NCBI GenBank assembly: GCA_022563195.1
Contig: JADFNV010000019.1
Location: 1 to 54,087 of the forward strand
Source of the DNA: Pseudomonadota bacterium
Lineage (GTDB): Bacteria > Pseudomonadota > Gammaproteobacteria > Steroidobacterales > Woeseiaceae
DNA: 54,087 nucleotides
Reading direction: 5' to 3'
Part shown: piece by piece, positions 27,671 through 36,300 of the stretch
Numbering within the stretch: position 1 is the stretch's first letter
Layout of the letters: each line of letters opens with the position of its first letter
The notes under the pieces: model-generated
Database searches by the model: none
The model's input: only the letters and a program-made list of their open reading frames with translations
What the model was told of the DNA's origin: nothing
Translations under genes and position numbers: made by a program

Positions 27671-27816
27671 GAGCCCGCTGTTGGAGCCCGCCGTACTTAT
27701 AGAAATTTGAGTCAACCATTTGGTGAAGAGCTAACGATCGGACCGGGCGATATCCACGCGACACGAATAGCATCGGTGGGATCGCCCGCATGGCGGGCTC
27801 CAACAGCGGGCTCCTA
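27668..27816. repeat. REP-like inverted pair spanning both convergent stop codons
   Basis: The 25 bp at 27668-27692 (beginning TAGGAGCCCGCTGTTGG) recur as a perfect reverse complement at 27792-27816. The left copy starts with the TAG of dapE and the right copy, read on the minus strand, starts with the TAG of dsbB. The 99 bp between carry no gene. The right arm also contains CGCCCGCATGGCGGGCTC, the same palindromic unit that follows pckG at 44650. This has the layout of a REP doublet (BIME) moved by a RAYT-type transposase. Confidence 0.75.
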
Positions 27817-28305
27817 CGTCTTTCTGAGATTATTCCAGATGCCTGCGCCGCCAAGTGTTGCAACCGCGATCAGCACCCACGCCGGCATGGACAGCCCCAG
27901 CAATTGCCAGTGGATTTCCGAACATTCGCCGGAGCCCGTGAACGCCATGCGCAGCGCGTCACCGAGCGGAAAATTGTCGAGCATGTAACCCAGATCAGGC
28001 CCACAGGACGGCACTTCATCAGGTGGCAAATTCTGCAACCACATATGTCGGCCAGCGACCGCCACACCGCCAACCGTGACGAGTGCCACTAATGCGGCGT
28101 ACACGCGGCGACCCCAAGCTGATGGATCGTGCAATGTGGCCAGCAAGAACACGATGCCAAGACCGATGACGGCCACACGCTGAAAAATGCACAACGGACA
28201 AGGGTCGAGGTAGAGTTGGAATTGCGCATATAACGCATACGCCATCATGCCCGCACACGCCAGAAAACCAGCCAGGTTGATCAGGCGTTTATCTGGAATA
28301 GTCAT
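27814..28305 (-). CDS. dsbB: Disulfide bond formation protein DsbB
   Basis: 163 residues with four membrane helices. It re-oxidises periplasmic DsbA and passes electrons to quinone. The first cysteine pair CPLC sits in YLDPCPLCIFQR. The second pair is the periplasmic Cys in EVPSCGPDLGYML and the one in TGSGECSEIHWQLLGLS. The quinone-contact Arg lies in CIFQRVAV. It ends in the REP-like repeat. The porin gene upstream on the same strand is probably separate. Confidence 0.92.
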   Translation of the reverse strand: MTIPDKRLINLAGFLACAGMMAYALYAQFQLYLDPCPLCIFQRVAVIGLGIVFLLATLHDPSAWGRRVYAALVALVTVGGVAVAGRHMWLQNLPPDEVPSCGPDLGYMLDNFPLGDALRMAFTGSGECSEIHWQLLGLSMPAWVLIAVATLGGAGIWNNLRKT

Positions 28306-28336
28306 GGCTGCTTAGTTTCAATATCCGAATATTGGT

Positions 28337-29425
28337 TCAATCGAACTTGAATTCTACGTCAAGCTGAATGCGATTGTAGTCGTGCTCAATACCCTGGAAT
28401 CTATCAACGCTGTTGCGGTAAAACGTGCCACTGAAACCAATCGAATCAGTCACGGCAATTTTGCCTTTGAATACATGCCCGGACAAGTCCGTGCCACCGC
28501 CACCAAAGTCCGAGTCAATGATCGTTCCAACCACGGCGTCCGCTTCGATGTCCCGGTAGATCCAGATAAATTCCTTGTCGCCCCTGGCCTTGGACGCACC
28601 AATCCTGGCGCCGACTGCATAAGCGGTGTCTTGTTCACTGGCTTCTCTGTTTCGCACCCAATGCGCAAACACCGACAATGGCCAACGTCCGACTTTCATG
28701 TTCAGTTGCGCAAACAACTCGACATCCTGATAACCGACGACGTAGTTGCCCTCGAGGTCGACTGAGTTGCCTCTTGGTCCTGCGTCAAAAAACGGTTTAT
28801 TGCCCACCATATTGGTAAACGCAAAATAACCGATACCAGCCGTTAGTTTGCTGCCATTACCGATGTTGAATTCGGTTCCTACCTGTGTGGCATACAGCAT
28901 TGATTCATCGCCCGAAGATCGTTCCTCAATTGAGAATCCAGCCACGGTTCCGAAGAACTTACCCGTGTGGTATTTGACAGCTATCCCGTCAGGATTGAGG
29001 TCACCATCCCAGATCAATGCCGAGCCGCCTACCTTATAAAATGGATTCTTCATCTTGCCGACGACGACATGCAGGCCGGACGTAGCCGCCCAGTCCACGT
29101 TGTACAGATCAAAGCCGATATCATCGATTTGGAATCCGCCATCGAATGTCACGTTCCTCGAGACGGGATTGTCAGCAGCCGACGCGATCTGCAAGTTGAT
29201 TTCCACTTTCGGGTGCACTTTAGTCAACATGGCCAACCGGGCCCGGTAGCGGCGGCGATCGAGACGCTCCTCGCCCTCCTCATCAATCTCTTCGTGGCGT
29301 AATCGAAAGTCACCTTTGAAACTGATGCGGTCCGCCCAGCTTTCTCCATGCTCCGCGCCGAGCACCACAGCCGACGAGAGCAGTACAATGATGAGGCCGA
29401 GCAGGGTCCTCGCGATCGAGATCAT
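28337..29425 (-). CDS. Putative outer-membrane porin
   Basis: 362 residues from ATG 29425 (MISIARTLLGLIIVLLSSA, signal ending VLGAEH). The mature protein is a run of alternating-polarity beta strands with aromatic girdles, for example ISFKGDFRLRHEEID, VEINLQIASAAD, LHVVVGKMKNPFYKVG, GIAVKYHTGKFFGTVAGF. It closes with IQLDVEFKFD, a C-terminal aromatic/Phe BAM signal followed by Asp. It resembles the 'putative porin' family whose members start with RLRHE and a short coiled or acidic segment (IDEEGEERLDRRRYRAR). The substrate is unknown. Confidence 0.7.
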   Translation of the reverse strand: MISIARTLLGLIIVLLSSAVVLGAEHGESWADRISFKGDFRLRHEEIDEEGEERLDRRRYRARLAMLTKVHPKVEINLQIASAADNPVSRNVTFDGGFQIDDIGFDLYNVDWAATSGLHVVVGKMKNPFYKVGGSALIWDGDLNPDGIAVKYHTGKFFGTVAGFSIEERSSGDESMLYATQVGTEFNIGNGSKLTAGIGYFAFTNMVGNKPFFDAGPRGNSVDLEGNYVVGYQDVELFAQLNMKVGRWPLSVFAHWVRNREASEQDTAYAVGARIGASKARGDKEFIWIYRDIEADAVVGTIIDSDFGGGGTDLSGHVFKGKIAVTDSIGFSGTFYRNSVDRFQGIEHDYNRIQLDVEFKFD

Positions 29426-29474
29426 GCAAATAGATTCCGTTGTCCAATCCTCGCGCGACGATATAGCAGGCCTT

Positions 29475-30164
29475 TTACGGCGAGGCAACCGGTTTTTCGG
29501 CGACTTTTTGTCGCAGATAGGCAGGCACGACGTCCTGCGGCTCCAATGCCATCGCATTGCGGTACCGGGCAGTTCCAAGGGCCAGCAAGTAACGCGCCCG
29601 TGGGTATAGAACTTCTACGACACCATTGAGCCTGTCACGATTATTCGCGAGCAGATCCGGATAACGCTGCCAGCCAAAACCTGCTGCTACCGGGGAAGCT
29701 GCGGAGTCGAGCTCGGCGATGGGCTCGACTCCGTGTAAGCGTTCAGGACAGACCGGTTCGGGAAGATTTTCAGGCCCACGCTCGTAAATGCCAAGATACA
29801 CTTCATGCATATGCGCGTCCTGGGTAACGACGGCAACGGCAGCGTCGTGATTCGCAAACACTTCAGCCGCAACGGCTGCCATCGATGAGACCGGCACGAT
29901 CCTGAGCCCCGATGCGAACGCCAGTCCCTGGGCCACCGACGTTGCAATTCGCATACCGATGAATGAACCGGGGCCATTGCCAAGCACAATCGCCTCGAGG
30001 TCGTTTAGCTCCACACCGGATTCTTCAAGTACCGATCGAATCATTGGCATTAGCAGCTTCGTGTGCTCACGCGGCTGCTCCTCGTGCCGCGCGAAAATAT
30101 TATTGCCAAGCTGCAACGCTACAGTACAGGCAATTGACGATGTGTCGAGCGCGAGCAATTTCAT
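29475..30164 (-). CDS. tsaB: tRNA threonylcarbamoyladenosine biosynthesis protein TsaB
   Basis: 229 residues. It is an ASKHA-fold partner of TsaD in making the t6A37 modification of ANN-decoding tRNAs. Seen: LLALDTSSIACTVALQ at the N-terminus, HTKLLMPMIRSVL, and the signature VLGNGPGSFIGMRIATSVAQGLAFA. Its ATG overlaps the stop of the upstream helicase gene as ATGA, implying coupling, the same pairing as yoaA-tsaB in enterobacteria. Confidence 0.93.
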   Translation of the reverse strand: MKLLALDTSSIACTVALQLGNNIFARHEEQPREHTKLLMPMIRSVLEESGVELNDLEAIVLGNGPGSFIGMRIATSVAQGLAFASGLRIVPVSSMAAVAAEVFANHDAAVAVVTQDAHMHEVYLGIYERGPENLPEPVCPERLHGVEPIAELDSAASPVAAGFGWQRYPDLLANNRDRLNGVVEVLYPRARYLLALGTARYRNAMALEPQDVVPAYLRQKVAEKPVASP

Positions 30165-32080
30165 GCGACCGCACCCTTGCGTTCATGTGCCGCCAGAAAC
30201 CGGGCGACGTCATCAAATGACGACGTCGTGGTCATTGGCTCAAAAATTTTGAGAAAGGCCTTGCCGTAACTTTTTGATGTAATGCGTGGGTCACACAGGA
30301 CAATGACGCCGTAGTCGCTTTGATCGCGTAACAGGCGTCCCGCCCCTTGCTTCATTGCGAGCACCGCCTGTGGCAGCTGATGCTCGGTAAAGCCATTGCC
30401 TCCCTGTCGGCGGATGAACTCGAGCCGCGCCATCAACAGTGGATCCGCCGGAGATCCAAACGGCAGCTTGTCGATCGCAACGACAGTCAGAGCTTGCCCG
30501 CGTACATCCACGCCTTCCCAGAAACTGCCGGTACCGAGCAATACGGCATTGCCGATCTCCCGGAAGCGCCGCAACAAGTCGTCACGCGGTGAATCGCCTT
30601 GCACCAGCAGCTTGCGGCCCGCGAGACATTTTTTGTTCGAACGAAACCACTTACGAGCTGCATTTAGCGCCCGATGGCTCGTGAACAGGCAAAACATCCC
30701 TCCCGCTATCAGGTCCAGCAGCGGCGTCACAGACTCCAGCACGGCAGCCGTGTGACCGGGATCCGATGGCTGTGGCAAATCGGGCGGCAAGTATACGAGT
30801 CCGTTTTGTTCAACCGCGTAAGGGCTCGGAAACGTCAGGCCTGATGCATCGGTCAGGCCCATGCGAGACGTGAAGTGAGTAAAGTCCTCGCCGATAGCGA
30901 GCGTTGCCGATGTAAAAATCCAGGCCTGATGGCCGTTGTCGATGAGCCCGTGCAGCGTTGCCGATACGTCAAGCGGTGTCAGATTCAGACGCAGACTTCG
31001 CGGATTCACTTCGAGCCAACGCAGGCCGTCCCAGGCATCGTCACTTACGAGCAATGCCAGCCGCTCAATGACGCCAGTCAGTTGCAAATGCAGTTGCTCG
31101 ATTTCTGCGGACGCGTCGCTGATCTCGCCAATGGCCTGTTGCAAATCACCCAGTGCGAGGCGCAATGCTTCTAATGGTTCGTGAATGTCAGCGAGTAATT
31201 CTGCAAGCTGATGGCGACCCTCGTCTCGAGGTGCCTCGGCGCGTAACACACGAATCGCCGTTTGCAGTTTGTCGATGCGTCGCTGTAACTCGGGTTGTTG
31301 AAATGGAATCGTTTCCGCGCGGATCTCTTCGACTAGCTTTTCCAGCTCTCGACTGCCGAGCGTAACTCCGAAAAATTGCACGGCAAGATCTGGAATCTGA
31401 TGTGCCTCGTCGAGAATGATCGCTTCGGCCCCGGGCAGAAATTCGACAAAACCCTCTTCTTTCATGGCCAGATCGGCGAGCAGCAGGTGATGATTCACAA
31501 CCACGAGGTCGGCTTCCTGTGCGGCACGCCTCGCTTTCACAACATGGCACTGCGAATATTCCGGACACTTCTTTCCAAGGCAATTATCAACAGTCGATGT
31601 GACCAGCGGCCACACGAACGAGTCCTCCGCCACCTCTGTCAATTCCGCACGATCGCCACTTTCGGTTCGGTAACGCCACTCACGCACGGCGCGCAGATCA
31701 TCGACGATCGAATCTGCTACATCGGTCGCGTGTTCGAGTCGGTGCAAACACAGATAATTCGCTCGGCCTTTCAGTAAGGCTGTCGAAATCGGTCGACCGA
31801 TCGCCTTGCTGATCAACGGCAAATCCCGGTGGTACAGCTGGTCCTGCAGCGCCTTGGTTCCCGTCGAGATTATTGTCTTACGGCCGCTTTGCAGCGCCGG
31901 CAGCAGGTAGGCGAATGTCTTTCCCGTACCGGTCCCCGCCTCCACGACGAGTTTGTCGAAATTGGCGATCGTCTCGGCGACAGATTCGGCCATCCACGCC
32001 TGACCCTCCCGCGGCTGGAACCCAGGCAGTAACTTTTTGAGCGGGCTTTGGTCCCCGAAGAATTCAGCGAGCGTAATCAC
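30161..32080 (-). CDS. yoaA: DinG/YoaA-family iron-sulfur DNA helicase
   Basis: 639 residues from GTG 32080. It is an XPD-like superfamily-2 5'-3' helicase of DNA repair. Walker A is VEAGTGTGKTFAYLLP, the DEAH box is IILDEAHQIPD, and motif VI is AVLAMKQGAGRLLRDQSDYG. The 4Fe-4S domain has Cys in TVDNCLGKKCPEYSQC and one more upstream (ANYLCLHRLEH). The length (~636) fits YoaA rather than the longer DinG of E. coli, and the neighbour tsaB supports this. Confidence 0.88.
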   Translation of the reverse strand: MITLAEFFGDQSPLKKLLPGFQPREGQAWMAESVAETIANFDKLVVEAGTGTGKTFAYLLPALQSGRKTIISTGTKALQDQLYHRDLPLISKAIGRPISTALLKGRANYLCLHRLEHATDVADSIVDDLRAVREWRYRTESGDRAELTEVAEDSFVWPLVTSTVDNCLGKKCPEYSQCHVVKARRAAQEADLVVVNHHLLLADLAMKEEGFVEFLPGAEAIILDEAHQIPDLAVQFFGVTLGSRELEKLVEEIRAETIPFQQPELQRRIDKLQTAIRVLRAEAPRDEGRHQLAELLADIHEPLEALRLALGDLQQAIGEISDASAEIEQLHLQLTGVIERLALLVSDDAWDGLRWLEVNPRSLRLNLTPLDVSATLHGLIDNGHQAWIFTSATLAIGEDFTHFTSRMGLTDASGLTFPSPYAVEQNGLVYLPPDLPQPSDPGHTAAVLESVTPLLDLIAGGMFCLFTSHRALNAARKWFRSNKKCLAGRKLLVQGDSPRDDLLRRFREIGNAVLLGTGSFWEGVDVRGQALTVVAIDKLPFGSPADPLLMARLEFIRRQGGNGFTEHQLPQAVLAMKQGAGRLLRDQSDYGVIVLCDPRITSKSYGKAFLKIFEPMTTTSSFDDVARFLAAHERKGAVA

Positions 32081-32165
32081 TCGGGCGAGATTACACGTTT
32101 GGGCCCGAATAGGCAGAGCAATATCTTATCAATTAGCCCATTGGCCGAGATGCACGTCTTCGGCA

Positions 32166-32194
32166 TTGTCTTTTACGAGCCGACGCTATATTTT
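32166..32194 (+). promoter_or_regulatory. Candidate promoter of the amidohydrolase gene
   Basis: TTGTCT (32166-32171) and TATTTT (32189-32194) are spaced by 17 bp in the 224-bp divergent gap. The transcript would have a ~105-nt leader. Nothing else recognisable lies in the gap. Confidence 0.35.
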
Positions 32195-32304
32195 GAATGA
32201 CCGGTTGAAATCGAAACCCATAGCGGATATGACCAGATTCGCCTAAAATTGGTTCGCGAAGTTATTCAATTTTCAAATCCGAAAATAACAAGGAGGGTGT
32301 CGCT

Positions 32305-33234
32305 GTGCGTATATTACTCCATTTCGCTCTTTTGGTGGCAGCCACCATTTCGGCAACCGCAGGTAGTCAGGAGCGTCTGCCTATTATTGACATGCACCTG
32401 CACAGTTACGACGAGGCAAATTACTTCGTAGCTCCAGACAGATATGGCAAAATGTCACCACCAACGGCGGATGCCCATTTTGAGGCGACTTATGAAATTA
32501 TGCGTCGCCACCAAATTGTTTTGGGTGTTATCAGCAATTCCGCGTCGTCCGAGGAAGCCTGGCTCGCAAAGGACAAAGACAAGAGATTTCTTCGAGGTTT
32601 TGGTTCATTTGGCCAGGATGAATGGACGCCCAAATCGTTTGATCAGCTCGTCAAGGACGGAAAAATCGACGTATTCGGGGAGATTGGTGCTTACTATGAT
32701 GGACGTACGCTGGCGGACCCGTATTACGAGCCGTATCTGAAAATATGTGAGGAATTCGGAATACCCGTAGCACTTCACACAGGCGGGGGGCCTCCAGAGA
32801 TTACCTATCGGGGAGCTCCAAAGGCGCGCCTGTTATTGGGAAACCCTTTGCTCATCGAGGACGTCCTGGTGAAGTACCCGAAATTGAAAATCTATTTGAT
32901 GCATTCGGGTGCGATCTACTATCTGGAAGCATTGCGTCTCATGTTGTCTTACCCACAGGTTTATACAGATCTGGGAGTCGTGTTATGGGTACACCCCATG
33001 CCTAAATATTACGGTCGGGAATTCTTACTGAGAGCGAAGGAGTTTGGAATGCTCGACAGAGTTATGTTTGGGTCTGATCAAATGGCTTGGCCTCATGGCA
33101 TTGAAATGTCACTCGTACAACTTGAATCCTTCGATTTTCTGACTCAGGACGAGAAACGCGACATTCTTTACAACAACGCAGCCCGATTTCTTCGGTTAAG
33201 CGAAGAAGAGATTGCTCGACATCATGGCATGTGA
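32305..33234 (+). CDS. Secreted amidohydrolase (Amidohydro_2-like)
   Basis: 309 residues from GTG 32305, with a strong AAGGAGG 9 nt upstream. The signal peptide ends SATAGSQ. It is a TIM-barrel metal hydrolase: PIIDMHLHSYD provides the H-x-H pair, VFGEIGAYYD the strand-4 acid, VALHTGGGP the His of strand 5, YLMHSGAIYY that of strand 6, and MFGSDQMAWP the catalytic Asp of strand 8. The substrate is unknown; the family includes decarboxylases and lactonases acting on aromatic or sugar-acid compounds, and a periplasmic location is unusual for those. Monocistronic. Confidence 0.75.
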   Translation: MRILLHFALLVAATISATAGSQERLPIIDMHLHSYDEANYFVAPDRYGKMSPPTADAHFEATYEIMRRHQIVLGVISNSASSEEAWLAKDKDKRFLRGFGSFGQDEWTPKSFDQLVKDGKIDVFGEIGAYYDGRTLADPYYEPYLKICEEFGIPVALHTGGGPPEITYRGAPKARLLLGNPLLIEDVLVKYPKLKIYLMHSGAIYYLEALRLMLSYPQVYTDLGVVLWVHPMPKYYGREFLLRAKEFGMLDRVMFGSDQMAWPHGIEMSLVQLESFDFLTQDEKRDILYNNAARFLRLSEEEIARHHGM

Positions 33235-33341
33235 TCCGAGGGGCCATAAATATTGCTTCACTGGCCGCTAGCAGACTGCCATATTTACGATTGCTACGAT
33301 GTTTGATTGACCGCTGTTCCCGTATGAGCAATGCCAGTCGT

Positions 33342-36300
33342 TTAGCGCTGCCCGGCGATGTCCTTTAGCGTGCGCTGATCGGCCTTGATGGAGAAACGCA
33401 AGTACGGGCCCTGCGCCGTGTAGCGCGCCTGGGCGAAATCGCTGTCGTGGAAGCCCACAACGTTGTAACCCAGTGTCAGCCACATGTTTTCGCGAAGGTT
33501 GTAGCCAACATCGATACCGAAGCCGTAGTCGATGACTTTCGACTTGTAGGAATGATAGATACTGGTATTGATGCCGACATCCCAGCGTCCGCGCATGCCG
33601 CGGCGCAGATCGATGCCGACCAGGTCCGTGTAACCTGTGTAACCATCGCCGTCGAATTCGCTGCGCACGTATTTGAACGCGTATTGCAATGACATCTGCA
33701 TCGCCGCGCTAAAACGGTGGTTGGCATTGAAGTTGTTGATCAGTCGCCAGCTGTTTTGTTCCACGGAGCCGAGCGTGGCGTCCTCGTAAATGAGATCCGT
33801 ACGATTGAGAAACGACCATTTTCGGTTTGCCATTCGATACGCCCAGCCGATCTTCAAGTTAGCCGTTACCAGCTCGTTGCCGCTGATATTGTCGCTCTGA
33901 AAGATCGTCAGACCGGCGGACAAGCCATGGCCCACCGTCGGTTCGCGATACCATCCCACCAGGACCGTCGTGCGCTCTTCCGAGTCAGAATTTCGGTACT
34001 CGACACGCGAGTTGGCACTCCACGTATCGCTGCTGTACATCGCGCCTGTGAATATGGCCAGAAAATCCTCGTTGAGCGAACCGGACACGATATCGCGATC
34101 GGGATCAAAAATGCGCGCATCGGGTTGGATCAGCGTGTTGGACTGATCGATACCGATATCGAGCGTCCAGCGATCGTTGAGTTTGAAGCCCTGTATCAAT
34201 CCAATATTCGAGAATAGTCGCGGTCCGAATTCGCTGACCTCGTTCGTGACAAACGCGTTGAGCTGTGTCCGGGTCCACGGCGACGCTTTGATGCCCAGGC
34301 GAGTCATGGTCGCCTCGATGCCGCTGCCACTCGCGTCTTCAAATTCGGCAACCAGATCGACACCCTTCATGATCGTATAATCCGCGCCAAGGACATAACG
34401 AGTCGGGTAGTCGGAATTCTCAGTTTCACCCGACAGCGATGTGCTGACACTGGCGCGCAGCCTCAGCTTGCGGTCCATGAGCCTCTTCGCTACCCCTAAT
34501 TCGCCTAGGTCACTCGTTCGATTCTCGCCGTCATCAAATTTGTCCTCGGCGTGTGTCAGTCCCAGCGTCGCCGAAAACGAATTACGCTCGTAACGAACTT
34601 GCGCTCTTGCAAGGTTGCGGATGTCATTGGTTTCAAGATTCTGTTGCCAGCCCGCCTCGCCCTCTATTGAGATACGCTCATTGAGTTGCAAGCGCGCATC
34701 GACACCCAGACGTCGGAAGCCCTTGTCGGCCGACGATTGATAACCGAGACCGAACTCGTCTTCAACTTCGCGAATGTAGGCACGCACATTGAGCTTTTCG
34801 CCATTGTGCTCGAGATCGACGCTATGCGCGGCGCCGCTTTGATCAACTCCCGCGACGGTCGAATTCGATCTTGCATACTCCACCTTGAGCAATGTCTGGT
34901 CACTGATGTGCCACTGCATGTCCACACCGCTCAGGTCGGCTTCCGCTCCTGCTGTCGAATCATTGACATGCGTCATGCCAAGTTCAACCGTGTCTTCCGA
35001 CATTTTCACAGAGATGCGGCCACCGGCGATGACATCTTTCCCGCCGCTTGAAAGCGATTCGTATTCGACAACGATGTAGACCGGATTGAAGTCCAGATCG
35101 CGGCTCGGAACCGGCTTTTTGAAGAATATCGTGCCGTTCAGCGTGTCGAGATTGTAGTCCAGGAAGCGACTGAGCCTGGTTTCGCTAAGCACCAGACCAC
35201 TGTCGAAACGGTCGCGCACTTCTATCCTGACAAGATCGCTTTGCGCGATGATCGGTGCGCTACTAAGTTGATAAAGTCCTGACGTGCCGTCACCCCGAAA
35301 TTCATCGCGGTGAAATGCCTGGTCGCTGGCGGCGGCAAATGCTGTGTAGCCGACAGTATCGCCTCGATATTCGGACTTGAAGCCATTGAATCGACGTTCG
35401 TATCGCGACAGGTCGGTTACCGACAGGCCCGTGTCGAAGTCACCGAACAGCGCATAGAACTGATTGCGCTCGATCTTGACATAGAGCTTTCGTTGACTCG
35501 ACGCCTCAAATCGTTGCTCACTCGTATCTGCGTATAGCTGATAACTGGCATGCGGATCGATGACCGTCTCGAATCGATTTCGAGTTTCACTACGTTCACG
35601 ATCTGAGTCATACGCGATCGTAATTAGATACTCGCCTTTGATGCTGCCCTTGGCGAAAAATGCGATCCGACCGTCGCCGACATAGCCATCTTCGTAACCC
35701 GCGCTCATTGCCGCGACAGAGTTTTCGGACAGCGTGTTGTAAGCCGCAGTGCCTTCAGCAAAACCGACGAGAATCCAGTCACGCGCCGCTGGCTTGAGCC
35801 ACACACGAAGTTCCTGCTCACGATGACGTTCGAATTTGAGATTCACTGTGACCTCGCCCGACTGAGTGGTTGGTTCGAGTTCAATGAGAGCGATACCGTC
35901 GCTGCGTACACGATAGACGGGTTCGCGCGGCCCAATCGATACGAGCTTGTTCTTGCGATCATTTTCGACGTCCCACCAGGAACGGTACGGTGAATTGATA
36001 CGAAATGCGCCAATGGTGCCCGCGCGAGACGGCCTGCCGGCACGATCGAATAATTGAACTGCGACGATAGGGCGCGTCTTACCATCCGCGATGAGCGTCG
36101 AAAGTTCATCAACAAATTCACCACGGATCGCCGGACCAGAATAATAGATATCGCGGCTGATTGATTTTGCACGACTTCCATCTGCGTTCGAGATGACGAC
36201 GCGTATTCGATTGTTGCCATCCGTGAGATCGACACCCTTCCATCGCGACACGGCGATGGTGCGATCGCTGTTCAGAGCCAGTGCATCGAAATTCAGATTA

